From Corythucha ciliata (taxonomy: Eukaryota; Arthropoda; Insecta; Hemiptera; Tingidae), in contig CM075942.1 in the NCBI GenBank assembly GCA_038030265.1, forward strand, positions 930,001 through 994,000: a stretch of DNA of 64,000 nt. Direction: 5' to 3'. Within the stretch, counting starts at the first letter, position 1. Each line of letters starts with the position of its first letter. Of the stretch, positions 1 through 10,431 are shown piece by piece. A program made the position numbers and the translations under genes. Under the pieces are notes generated by a model. It worked only from the letters and a program-made list of their open reading frames with translations. It was not told where the DNA came from and ran no database searches.

Positions 1-4
1 AGGA

Positions 5-1530
5 GTGAAAAATGGTACAGCCCTAGTTCACTACAGTCGAGCCGGAAATATCGAAATCCCCGAATGCCTTGTGAACGTAGAGGACCACAAAGCCTACTGT
101 CTTGCAATTAACTTGGGAAATGAAGAAAGAAAATACACCCTCAAAAGGTCTCTGAACAATCTAGAAGCGGAACCCTGCTGCATTGAGCAGACAGAGTCCC
201 AAATTCCCTGGGAATTAGAGGAAGTACCAAATAATAGAGGAAGAAACAAAACAAAAATATCAGATCTCATTGGTAAAATGAGATTAGACCACCTCAACAG
301 GGAGGAAAAAAGAGAAGTGATAAAAGTCATCACCGAATTTTCACATATACTTTATGAAGAAAATGAAAAATTGAGTACCACAACAGGTGCCAAACACGTC
401 ATCCGTACCACAGACGAAATTCTCGTATATTCCAAATCTTACAGATATCCAGAAATCCTTAAAACAGAAATCAAATCTCAAATTAAGTAACTCTTAGAAG
501 ACGATATAATTCAACCGTCGAACTCCCCTTATAACACCCGAATCTGGATCGTCCCTAAATAGAAGGACGCCTCCGGAATTCCAAAATATAGAATGGTAAT
601 TGACTACAGGGCGTTGAATAAAAAAACCATCGACGATAAGTACGATCTGCCTAATATTGAAGATATACTGTCAAAGTTGGGAAATTGTAATTATTTTACA
701 ACCATAGATCTTGTATCTGGCTTCCACCAGGTCGAAATGGAAAGATCGAGCGTCGCCAAAACGGCGTTTAGCACGGAAACAGGAAAATGGGAGTTCTGAA
801 AAATGCCGTTCGGATTAAAGAACGCCCCATCTACTTTTCAAAGACTTATGGATGATTGCCTTCGAGGACTCCAAAACGAAATATGCGCCTGTTTCATGGA
901 CGACATAATCGTGTTTAGCACGAGCCTCCAAGAAAATTTAGTCCGCCTCAGACAAATCTTTGAGCGGTTTAGGCGGGCGCGCTTGAAGATTCAGTTGATG
1001 GATAAGACAGAATTCCTTCAGAAAGAACTGTGTTATCTTGGTCACTTCATAACACCAAACGGTATAAAACCAAACCCCCAAAAGGTGGAAGCAATCACAA
1101 AATTTCCAATTCCCAAAACGCCCAAAGAATTAAAAGGTTTCTTAGGACTCCTCAGCTATTACAGGCGATTTATAAAGGACTTGGCAAAAATATCGAAGCC
1201 TCTGACGCTTCGCCTAAAAAAGGGTGAAAAAATAAACCCCATTGACGCAGACTGTATCGAAAGCTTTGAAGCCTGCAAGAAACTTTTAATCAACACCGAT
1301 GCGAACTTTTATATTGACAACCGATGCGTCCGGAGTGTCACTTGGCGCCGTATTATCCCAAAACTTTAATGGTGAAGAGCACCCAGTCTCATTCGCCAGC
1401 CGCACCTTGAACGATACGGAAACGGAAACTCTCGACAATTGAGCGGGAACTATTAGCATGTGTCTGGTGGGCTACCAAACACTTTCGACCGTATCTTTAC
1501 GGAAGGAAGTTTACGTTGGTAACTGATCAT
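5..1530 (+). pseudogene. pol: Errantivirus-like pol remnant: protease end, reverse transcriptase, partial RNase H
   Basis: The RT domain starts near 365 and continues through the motif ending [10 protein letters not shown] at about 690-730, then MPFGLKNAPSTFQR (803 on) and the catalytic FMDDIIVFS box near 895-920, where Tyr is replaced by Phe. RNase H begins near 1310. Three in-frame stops interrupt one otherwise continuous frame: at 488-490, near 560, and near 797-799. A frameshift near 1310 moves the RNase H core TTDASG to another frame. Sequence after about 1450 is unreadable, and integrase never appears. The family assignment to the 17.6/gypsy-type RT is firm; function is certainly lost. 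Confidence 0.85.
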
Positions 1531-1649
1531 CACGAAACGCACAATTCGATTTCGATCAAACACAAATAAATTCACTTAGGGAACAAATAGCGATAGAAAT
1601 ATTACAAGATAGCCTTCGACGACCCGACGAAACTGTTACAGATCACTAA

Positions 1650-3581
1650 CCGTCGCCCTCGGCGCCGAAGTTCAAAACCTCGAGAAATGCGGAGGGCTCC
1701 TCCCCATTCACGCGGGTCCAGCTTATGTCCAAACGTCCGAACACCTTTTGGTACACGCCTACGACGTAAAATTATTACAATTACAATTTGAAACTACGTC
1801 ACAACAGCTAGTCAAAATAGTAAATCACGTAAGAACCCTTCCTCTCCTCAGAAATAAATTACAACAGTACATTACAATCATCAAATTAGACGAAGATTCC
1901 ATTGAGAAAAAATTGAACAATATCCAAATACACGACGACACTAGAAATAGAATGAAACGTGGACTAATTGACGGTTTAGGATCAATAATAAATGGTACAC
2001 GCCTACGACGTAAAATTATTACAATTACAATTTGAAACTACGTCACAACAGCTAGTCCAAATAGTAAATCACGTAAGAACCCTTCCTCTCCTCAGAAATA
2101 AATTACAACAGTACATTACAATCATCAAATTAGACGAAGATTCCATTGAGAAAAAATTGAACAATATCCAAATACACGGCGAGACTAGAAATAGAATGAA
2201 ACGTGGACTAATTGACGGTTTAGGATCAATAATAAAAGTAATAACAGGCAACTTAGACCATCACGATCAAATCAAGTACGACGAAGCCTTAAATATTATA
2301 GCAAAGAAAGAAAACGTCATTCAAGAATCTCTAAATTAACAAATATCTGTGAACCGTCAGTTGATGAAGCGTTGCAATGCCACCGGCCACCATCGAAACA
2401 CTAAACGCAAATAACAAATTAATCAAACAAACTTTAAACAACATGCAAACCGCGAAGAAGCCCTTACAGTCATACACCTTACCTACAACCTTATCCTTAA
2501 TACTCTCCGTGATCTGGAAAACTCTCTCGCCTTTTGTAAATTGGGAATAATGCACCCCAGTATAGTCCCTTCCGACGAACTGCAAAGCGAAATTAAAAAC
2601 ATTTCGACTAAATATCCCCGAGAATCCATCCAACCTTTTGACAGCACCTTAGACTACGAACTTAACATCAATATTCATTGCTCCATTAAACAAGACGTAA
2701 TTTTGTACATCCTACAGTTATCCATTTTTAGTAACACCCCCTTTGAATTGTATAGCTTTTATTCTGTACCCATCAAATTAGATTCAAACCCCGATTTTGT
2801 TACAATTATACCCCATTCGAAATGGGCAGCAACGGACAAGAACCTAACCATTCAATTCACATTCAATCAACCCTGTTACAAATCAAATAAAAAATTCTAC
2901 TGCCAAACAAATAATGTAATCGATAAGAATGTGTCTTGTGAACAACTAATCTTAAGAGAAAATTCGAATAAGCAATGTACATATTCTAGGATACTCTTAA
3001 ATAGGCCCTACTTTAAAAGAATCCCTGAAGCTAACCAGTTAATCATAGTTCTCCCCCAACCTACCAAACTAGAGATAAAAAATAACCAGCAGACTAAGTT
3101 CCTTCAATTAAAAGGATCCTTCCTCGTCCAACCGCTTAAAGAGGAAATTTTTCTAAACAAAACTCTTCTTACCAGCTTCCAGGAATCCATCGGAAAACCG
3201 AGAATCCCATTCATAGAACATGACACAATTCATATGTCCAATTTACCAAAAATCCCAATAACGCTGAAAGACTTTGAAACTCTACCTACGGAAGACCTCT
3301 TATGGCCTACAAACCTCGAACGATCCCTACAATATCTTCCACAAACCGAAGATGATATCCACTTAATTGTAAGCCCTTTGTATGCTCTAACTTTAATCGT
3401 ATCATTAATCTTTATTGTGCGGTATTTAATAAATAGAATAAGAGCTCTCCGGAAACCCAAAAGTGATCCCCCTAGCATTAACATTGAAAACCTCGACACC
3501 GTCATGTCGAACCCCCTCACAAAAAACTCCTTCGCCAGACACGGCTCCTGTCATTGCCTTCCCGATCGTGTCCGCTCTTAA
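1650..3581 (+). pseudogene. env: Errantivirus-like envelope (env) gene, broken
   Basis: Env of insect errantiviruses resembles the baculovirus F fusion protein. Here a furin-type basic site (RMKR) is followed at once by a glycine-rich hydrophobic stretch starting GLIDGLG, the expected fusion-peptide arrangement; both occur twice because of a 244-bp tandem duplication (1750-2237). A stop at about 2337-2339 and a frameshift near 2380 follow. The C-terminal part is an open 346-codon frame at 2541-3581 with many Cys residues, possible N-glycosylation sites and one strong transmembrane segment near 3364-3440 followed by a basic cytoplasmic tail. The env C-terminal half is better preserved than pol. 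Breaks make a working product unlikely. Confidence 0.8.
1750..2237 (+). repeat. 244-bp tandem duplication inside env
   Basis: Sequence starting at 1750 (GGTACACGCCTACGACG) recurs at 1994, an offset of 244 bp. I count about three substitutions between the copies (for example CAAAATAG against CCAAATAG, and CGACGACAC against CGGCGAGAC). As 244 is not divisible by 3, the second copy is in a different frame from the first. The unit spans the basic cleavage site and fusion-peptide region. Confidence 0.95.
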
Positions 3582-3590
3582 GATGGGAGG
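3580..3590 (+). other. Polypurine tract of the 1-3.9 kb errantivirus-like element
   Basis: AAGATGGGAGG overlaps the env stop codon and directly precedes LTR-like sequence starting ACTTATATCC. The complete errantivirus-like element at 30.7 kb has the same layout (AAGGAGGGAGG followed by AGTTATAG). Confidence 0.6.
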
Positions 3591-3870
3591 ACTTATATCC
3601 AATAAACCTCTTACCCGATGAAATATAATAACTGTTCATAATAAAACTCTTTATCCTCCACCCTCCTCTCTCCTTGCAAAAAACTAACAGACAAGCAGCA
3701 CGCGTAAATTGAAATCGAATATTCTTCTTCCACTTCTTCCCTTTTAATTGTATAAAAAGCCTCCGAGAGCTCGACCTTTTGCTTAGTAGTTGTTATCGTG
3801 AAGTAACGTTCAGTTGTGCTTGTGTTCCATTGATGAACTTTTTTTCTTTTTTAAAAACGAGATTTTCGGT
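3591..3870 (+). repeat. Probable 3' LTR of the errantivirus-like element (right end uncertain)
   Basis: It starts right after the polypurine tract and contains AATAAA-like signals, a TATA box at 3751 and a downstream start-site-like sequence. No second LTR copy is in the window, so the right boundary cannot be fixed; 3870 is approximate. Confidence 0.5.
3751..3757 (+). promoter_or_regulatory. TATA box in the putative LTR
   Basis: TATAAAA sits about 160 bp inside the putative LTR and is followed by GC-richer sequence, as in arthropod LTR promoters. This is inference from motif and place only. Confidence 0.4.
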
Positions 3871-4550
3871 CTCACGGATTTATTTTACATACATTGAGTA
3901 CATAAAACATGTACATGTACATAAATAAATACATTGAGTGGGAGGAAAGCTATCTTCCCCTTTAACCCAGGTTATAAAGTGGCGAAGAAATCCTAATAAC
4001 CCACTAAATGAGACACTCAATATTGTTGAAAAAAAAGGCCAATATTTGATAGAGATTGGGAGGCCCGGTAATGATCCAATCCAGCACACGTGCACCCTAG
4101 TAGATTCCTACTGCAGACATGTCCAGAAAACTTACAAGCAAAAAAGAGAGAGGGTGAGTCGATAGTGAAGAGCCAAGGCTACTTGTTCTGCTTCACAAGA
4201 AGCACTGGTTGGTAGTGTAACGCGTGATTTACGCTACGTACGTTTTTGACAGCGGTATTCAAAGCAGGCCATTTGTGAACAGAATGGATGTTCGGGGTCA
4301 TTAACCCAACAGACAGTCACGACAGTCGCACCAAAGGTGCAGGTCCAGTCTCCGCTTCGACCTCAGACATTCTCCAGACAACTTTGTGTTTGGCAATCAA
4401 ACTTTGAGGGTACGACGCCAGGTCGAAGCTGAATGCGAGTCATTGAAGTAGGACCAAAAGTTCTCACATACATTAAGTTTTCCACGTCATTTTGGAGCTA
4501 GATGTTCAAATTATGTACAAGTTGAAAATGGACTATATTCTAGTGGCACA
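3871..4550. other. No recognisable feature
   Basis: AT-rich sequence with short ORFs that show no recognisable domain. I see no repeat partner elsewhere in the window. Confidence 0.5.
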
Positions 4551-4757
4551 TTAAGTTTGTACTAACATTGCAATCGCAACAATAAATCGTTGATTAAACG
4601 ACGCAGGAGTTAGTTCTTCGCGTCGGGACGCTCTAAACCATTTGGTTCTATCCGGGTCTCTTTTCGGTACCGATATAAACAACTTATCGGGAGTCGAAAA
4701 AGTAGTGTTTTGGCATTGTGACACAAAACAATATTTATAATTCTTCTTCTTATCCAT
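4551..4757 (-). CDS. THAP-type zinc finger, N-terminal exon (orphan)
   Basis: THAP domains are C2CH zinc-dependent DNA-binding modules found in nuclear regulators and derived from P-element-type transposases. From the Met at 4757 the protein reads MDKKKNYKYCFVSQCQNTT, giving a CX4C pair directly after a start codon. This is followed by FISVPKRD and a conserved Trp with basic residues (RTKWFRASRRE), matching the first half of the domain. The second half (C-x2-H and the following F) is absent before the stop at 4551, so a splice donor probably lies in the last codons, or the copy is truncated. No second exon was found downstream to about 3900. I chose Met 4757 because the domain begins there; an upstream Met at 4823 is also in frame. 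It could be a host gene, an expanded family member or a DNA-transposon remnant. Confidence 0.6.
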   Translation of the reverse strand: MDKKKNYKYCFVSQCQNTTFSTPDKLFISVPKRDPDRTKWFRASRREELTPASFNQRFIVAIAMLVQT

Positions 4758-4905
4758 TGTCACTAAAGAGCGAAGACCGGAAAGAAAAATAAACCGACCA
4801 CACTGTTGACGACTCAGTGGCAACCACTACTATGCTTTAATGAGAGTACCAAGTAGTACTGCGTGAAACGAGTGAGAAATTATTATCGGATATGAAGAAA
4901 TAAAT

Positions 4906-5262
4906 TCACAACATCTCGCAGGAGGATTGAATGGAAGTCGAGCAAAACAGTTCTTGGAAATAGAGCGAAAGATCGGCGTTCTGAAAAGAACGATTGAAAT
5001 GAGACAGGAATTGAGACCCAAAGAAAATAGTCACAAGAAAATACAAATACAACTCAGAAATCTGGACAAATCGTAACTCCGGAACACGAGCAAACAACAC
5101 AAGCAGAAAAATGGCTATGGAAATCAACCCAATCAAGAAGCGTGAGAGGTAGGTTAACCTAGCAAGTTCGCTAGGTTGCGTACTTGCCTCACAAAGCAAA
5201 ATTTCATAAATAGGAGCTCGCAGCATTTGCTTGTGAAACATTAACATTATTTTGTGTTTCAC
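4906..5262 (-). CDS. Hydrophobic ORF of unknown function, upstream of the THAP exon
   Basis: An open 118-codon frame on the same strand as the THAP exon. It has two strongly hydrophobic stretches, around residues 42-58 (LIGLISIAIFLLVLF) and 70-80 (YLYFLVTIFFG), that could be membrane helices. I recognise no family. An exon of a multi-pass membrane protein such as a chemoreceptor would fit, but chance in AT-rich DNA fits too. No splice context was established. Confidence 0.2.
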   Translation of the reverse strand: MKHKIMLMFHKQMLRAPIYEILLCEASTQPSELARLTYLSRFLIGLISIAIFLLVLFARVPELRFVQISELYLYFLVTIFFGSQFLSHFNRSFQNADLSLYFQELFCSTSIQSSCEML

Positions 5263-8200
5263 GTTTCAATAAGTATTTGAATAATAATGCATACAGCGTC
5301 GAAAAGCATGTACAAGTAGGGGATGTGGGAGACGAGTCGCCCGCGTGACTCCGGCTAACTGCGTCACTGGTCTCAACGAATCAGAAGGCGTTTTCGAGGG
5401 CATAAAAATAACACTTTGTTGTTGCTAATTTGTTAATTAGTGGCGGTTTTTAAAAATAATTTAACTCAAAATAACTCATTTTCAGGTACCAATGTCAGTT
5501 TTTATCTAACTTTTCGACCCATGGAAGTTCCTTATAATAAATACCGCCTGTACAGTTGATTCCTTCTTATCCCAATTCCTGGATCAAGTAATCGTTATTT
5601 CTTTATAATAATGCTCAAACCCTTCGTGTACGATCCGGTAAAACACCTACCCACTACATTCATACTTCTCTCTAGCTTGAAAATTATACTTTGTCCCTTC
5701 TCTTGCCAGCATAATTAATTTTAGATCTCTGTTTTAGCCCTTTAACGCTTAGTGGTCACCTCTGTTAACCAACCAAGAAGTGCTCCGAGTGTGCAGGCGC
5801 TTGAAACCGTGCATTACTCTAAATGCTTGGTGTTCACCGGGTTAACCACTTTCAAACATCGATGCGTAAAAAGGAAGAGGAATGGCACGAAGAAACAGGG
5901 ACGCCAACTGCTTCTGATGGGAATGAACGAGTTTATAAAAAATGTTTAGGTTGGTACTAGACCGACATAAAGGCTCCAACAACGATATATAAAAGAACTG
6001 GGTTGCTCATCATTGCTGATAAATAATAGCCATAAAATAAGCTCCCAAGTGGATGAGAGGTGTGGAGTTTCAAAGTAAATACCGGAAGAGAGTTGTGTTG
6101 CCATAACTACACAAGGAGTGGGACAGGGTGATTGTTTATCAGGGGACGACCTGCCCCCTCCACAACCCTCCAGCCCGTAGTGAGCAATCCAGGTGTATAT
6201 ATCATTGGGCTCAAATCTGCAAAGGTGGTTAACTGAAGTAACCAGAGAGCGTTTGGGAAACCGTACCGAGAGAGAACCTACAGCTCGTTTCAATTATTTT
6301 CATCTTTTTCCAGCTAATTTCGTCTTGAATAATTATTTTACGTAAAATTGGATAGAACATCAGATTTTTTTTGCCATGGGAATCATGTTCAAATGATATT
6401 CTTGAATTAATGTCAAAAATGACGTAAATTAAATTTTTGAGAAAAAATTAAAATATTTTGCCTAATTTCTATTTTTATGTTTAATAATGTAAACTGAGCA
6501 AGAAAAGTGGGTGAAAATGAGAATAACTGGCAAAAACAGCTTTGCCCACTCGGGAGCAAAATGGGTTGGTCAACAGAGGTAACCACCAAGCATACAGGAC
6601 CCTCCTACAAAATTCTGCTTGCGCGTTTGAAAGGGTTAAAGACCTCACGGGTCGAGCTTCCTAAAGTCCAGATTTTGAGGGCCGGACGAACGTTAAAACG
6701 AAATTATGCGGAATGGGCTTTTTCAAAGTTCAATTTCGCAATTATTGAGATCACGCCTTCTTTGAAACCAACCGAAGTTCTGCAAACGTACACATTTGCT
6801 ATATGGGTATAAACAAAGAGTACACAATCAACCTGAACAAGATGCGTCGTTGAGCTGATATTTCAAGTGCTTAACCGGGTTGTGTGGTTCGGGGGGGGGG
6901 GGAGTCGAAATACACGTCGAAAAAAAATTACAACAGCCACTCCATGGCACCACCGAATGGGATTCAGCTCGTAAAAATCTGCAATAACACTCCAGCCCAG
7001 GCATCTCCATGCATGACAACAAGCATATAAGTAAAAAAAAAAATAGGCTGGCGGGAAGGGGGGGAAGGATCGCAGTAATCCACGAGACCACCCCACCTCG
7101 TCCATTACAAGGGCTTGATTGCATGAGAGGAAAAACTCGAAGTATATTATATAACTCCTTTGCATACCACAGCGAACGACCTCTACCCACACTCATCGGC
7201 ATCGGTCGGCGCTGAAGAACGGGAGGAAGTTCTTTATAAAGAGGAGAAAATGTCCGTAATAAAATTGTAACTGTTGGTGTAGCTTGTGAGCGAGGGAACA
7301 ATGAAAGGGGTCGGGGGTAGAGCAGATTGCTTGTTTGAAATTAGGTCGCCCTCTCTCGGTACTTTGAAATTGGAGTTCGAAGAGGGTGGATTGAGCTACA
7401 ATGAAATGACGGTGTAGTGAGAGGATAAAACTGGTGAATGATATAGTCAGAAAGCCGAACAATTTACCTTGGAGAAAATTACGTTAAAGTTAGCACGCAC
7501 AGAAAAATCTCATAGTAACGCCCGTTGTATCTATTTAGATGACATTATGTTAGCATTAGTTCACGTATGACTGTAATTTTATTGTAAGCTACAGCTTCTC
7601 CAAATAGTTGTCCTTATACCATATCATTTTGTAGCTATAAAAGGTAAATGCTTTCTCCAATTAAAACACGCCACACCCTCTATAACAAGGAAAAAATTAC
7701 CAATTCTTATATATATTTTACGACTTCCCCTTCACTTTTACGCTGTTATTGCCGCCTCCCTTCTGCATCCTTCAGCTGCCCCTAAAGTTCACGTAAACTG
7801 TTAGTCCATTCTCTCCCGTCCCGTCATAAAAGAACGACGACAAATCCTTTTTGATTCGCCTACTTTTCAGCTACACCAGGATGTAAACCGCTTCAATTCA
7901 TTGAACGTTAAAATACGGACAAGTTAATTTCTTGACTGTTGCTATAGTGTGAGCAATAAAACTTTATTTATGTCAACATTCGCGTGGTTTTTGACGTGTA
8001 TAAATTTTTTAAAGAAATCATTTACATAGAGTTGAGAACCTTCAAGACATTTCATTTTTTTTTCCTGTGAAAGGCTGTCTACAAACTTCAATTAACCTGT
8101 GGATGACATATGAGCCCGTTCAAGCGTCTCCATCAGGTTGCTCGTCCCCAAAGACCGAGAATTTAGAGGCAGGAGAGCTCTGAAGCTTGGCTAAGCTGGA

Positions 8201-10130
8201 AGTGATTGAAGCGAGTGAAGTACAGGGAGGGGGCGGAGCGTAAATCACTAAAATCCAATCAGACTCTCCGGACTTTGGGGACGTGTTAATTAAAGGGTGA
8301 GAGAAATCGTGAGGCTGTCCCTCTTTTACCGTTTCAAAAAGTCTTTGAGTGTATAGTAAGGGGTTATACTGTACGTCCGGTTTCAACATCGAGCCAGCAA
8401 TTTAGATGAGGGGTGGAGGTCCTTGGAGTGTTTTTTTAAAGGGGTTGAACTGTGAAAAGTGTGTTAAAATGAAAATTCGGACGTTACAGTAGGTGAAAAG
8501 TAAATAAATTGGACAATCGGACACAACGTTATCGGTACAAGCGATAATGAGCTGTCAAATGCACCCACTACCTTACACACTCTCTCTCTCCGTTTAGACT
8601 AGAGAAAGAGGAGAATAGTTATCTTTCTCATCCCCTACCCTTCGTCCGGTCATCGCCACCATCGCTTGTCCAACCCCCCTGAAGGCCATCTTCGGCCAGT
8701 GATTGATTCACAATGACTTTTAGAGCCCTTATAGTGGGGCAGCTGTGCCACTCTCAGTGGTTTGACAAGCCGAGATGATGGTGACAGTGTGGAGAAGTTT
8801 GGTGGGGAGGGTGGGGATGACAGCACTATATAAACTGTGTAAAGGGTTGAGCTGTGTGAAAAGTAGTAAGCTTGATCAACTTGGTGGCATCGGCGGAAGG
8901 AGGGGAAAGGGTTCTGTCATATGCACGCACTCTGTCTGTCTTTTGTACTTCTAATGTTTGAACCCTATGGTTTGACGATTTACAGAATTTGAACAAGTTG
9001 TGTGCAAATCAACAAAAGCTGGCGTTAACTGTACAGTTGAACTCGTTATGATACTTAGGGGTGAGGATAGGGCGGGCCGGAATTCTGGGTCCCGAAATTG
9101 TGCATTGCTACCTTCTCCAGCTCGGGATAACATAGTTTTCTCCTTTCAAATACTGACATTGAAGCCCTTAGAATGTGGTACCGTAGTGAAGATGAAGACC
9201 TAATCTTGACCTATTTCAAAATAATGATTAGAAATTTAAATCAGGTGGATAGTAAAGTGAAACTCCTGCCAGTCTCCAGAGTAATATAATGAAAATACCC
9301 ACCCCAACCACAACCCCACCCCTTCAATCATTCACCTCGCACAAATTGCATCTCTTTCAACAATGTAAACCCCCGCTTTCAGCCACCAGCGTCAACCACT
9401 CAACGGGCGGCACACTGAGGAGAAAACCTCGTACACAACAGAAGGCTTCAGTCGTAACGGTTTAATGAGCGAGTTTCAAAGACTGTGTTCAACACCCGCT
9501 CGCCTACAACTCAAAGAGAGCCCCCGCCTTGTCACCCACCACCGACGATCTACCAACAAAAACTCACCCAATTTCACCCCACCCCCCACCACAACCAACC
9601 AACCAACCACTGCTCACTATCATCACGCCGAACTGTTTGTTATTGAAGTCGAACCCTCCCCCGTGTTTCGCGAAGGATCACAGAGTTGAACGTTAATTAT
9701 TTTCAAGGGATCCTAGTGGGAAGGGAGGGGGAAGGCTTTTTGACGAGAGAAAAAGTCTCTTCCAGAAAACGCCTTGGTGAGGTCTCCACGACTGCATGGT
9801 TTGATCATTCAGAAAAGTCGTAAAAAGGCTGATTTTTTTTTAAATTGAGAGAATTTTCGAGAGCCCAGTTATTATTTTCTAATTCGATTACCAACAGAGC
9901 AGCGAGAGGAAGAAAAGAGTCGCAGTATACTGCGAAATCGGTTCAATCCTTAATAGCATTACGTGGTCTGAATTAAAAGACAAGGGCCCCGGGAGATTTT
10001 TTTTTTTTTTTTTTTCAAATAGGTTTTTGAGAGAATACAGCGTAAAGGACCTTTAAAGGACGTGGGTGATGAGGGGTGGGGACGGGGGAAGATCCGAAGA
10101 GTTGAGAGACAAGAGATTCATTTCGAACTA
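5263..10130. other. Long stretch without recognisable genes
   Basis: Only short ORFs without domain signal. Low-complexity runs occur: a G run at about 6890-6902, A/T runs, CT-rich sequence near 8580 and a CCAACCAACC run near 9595-9610. A T run lies at about 9994-10015. Regulatory or untranslated host sequence cannot be excluded. No inverted repeats or target duplications were noticed here. Confidence 0.5.
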
Positions 10131-10392
10131 TTCTCCATAATTAATGAATTCACACTTTTCTGAACGGCAACCCCTTTCTTCGCTTTGGAATTGCTTGTTC
10201 TTTCCCGGACTTTATTAACCATTATTTGAATATTAGATTATCAAAAAGCGCCATCCTCTCTCAAACTCAACTTATTCCTCTGTGTAAAGATTATAAGAAT
10301 TAGCAATCCAAGAACGAATTTTATTTCTTCAAGTCTCTCCACAATGAGGAAGCCCTATGATTTTATATGGGATTAATAATACTTATGTGACA
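10131..10392 (-). repeat. Possible 3' LTR of the minus-strand K02A2.6-like element
   Basis: On the minus strand the integrase stop is followed by an A-rich purine tract and then TGTCACATAAG starting at 10392. Downstream come CATATAAAATC (TATA-like) and GAAATAAAATTC (polyadenylation-like). No 5' LTR survives for comparison, so the extent is a guess. Confidence 0.35.
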
Positions 10393-10424
10393 ATTTCCTT
10401 ATTTTTTTTTTTTTTTTTTTTTTA
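10393..10424 (-). other. A-rich polypurine tract next to the integrase stop
   Basis: On the minus strand a run of 22 A (10402-10423) leads into ATAAGGAAAT just before the putative LTR start. In a Gypsy element this is the place of the polypurine primer for plus-strand DNA synthesis. An alternative is a poly(A) tail of a retrocopy, which the TGTCAC start after it argues against. Confidence 0.4.
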
Positions 10425-10431
10425 ATTGAAA

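Larger units (their letters stand above)
1..3590 (+). mobile_element. Errantivirus-like Gypsy element, internal region (5' part outside window)
   Basis: The reading order is the end of protease/RT, RNase H, then env, which is the order of insect errantiviruses in the Gypsy group. Gag, most of the protease and the 5' LTR lie before the window or are lost. RNase H breaks off near 1500 and env-like sequence begins by about 1650, so the whole integrase is missing. A purine tract at 3580-3590 and LTR-like sequence after it mark the 3' end. Stops and frameshifts in pol, and a duplication in env, show a dead copy. Confidence 0.85.

Noticed and set aside
2331..2633. Minus-strand ORF opposite env
   Set aside because: Shadow of env sequence, which shows the expected order on the plus strand.
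5946..6293. 115-codon minus-strand ORF
   Set aside because: No domain, no hydrophobic pattern and no coding context.
6828..7462. Several overlapping minus-strand ORFs of 80-157 codons
   Set aside because: They depend on a G run and low-complexity sequence, overlap in different frames and show no domain or splice pattern.
8120..8389. 89-codon minus-strand ORF as a possible gene
   Set aside because: No recognisable domain, and both neighbouring stretches are non-coding.
9465..9689. ORF rich in Thr, Pro and His
   Set aside because: It comes from CCAACC and CACC simple repeats; no protein family seen.
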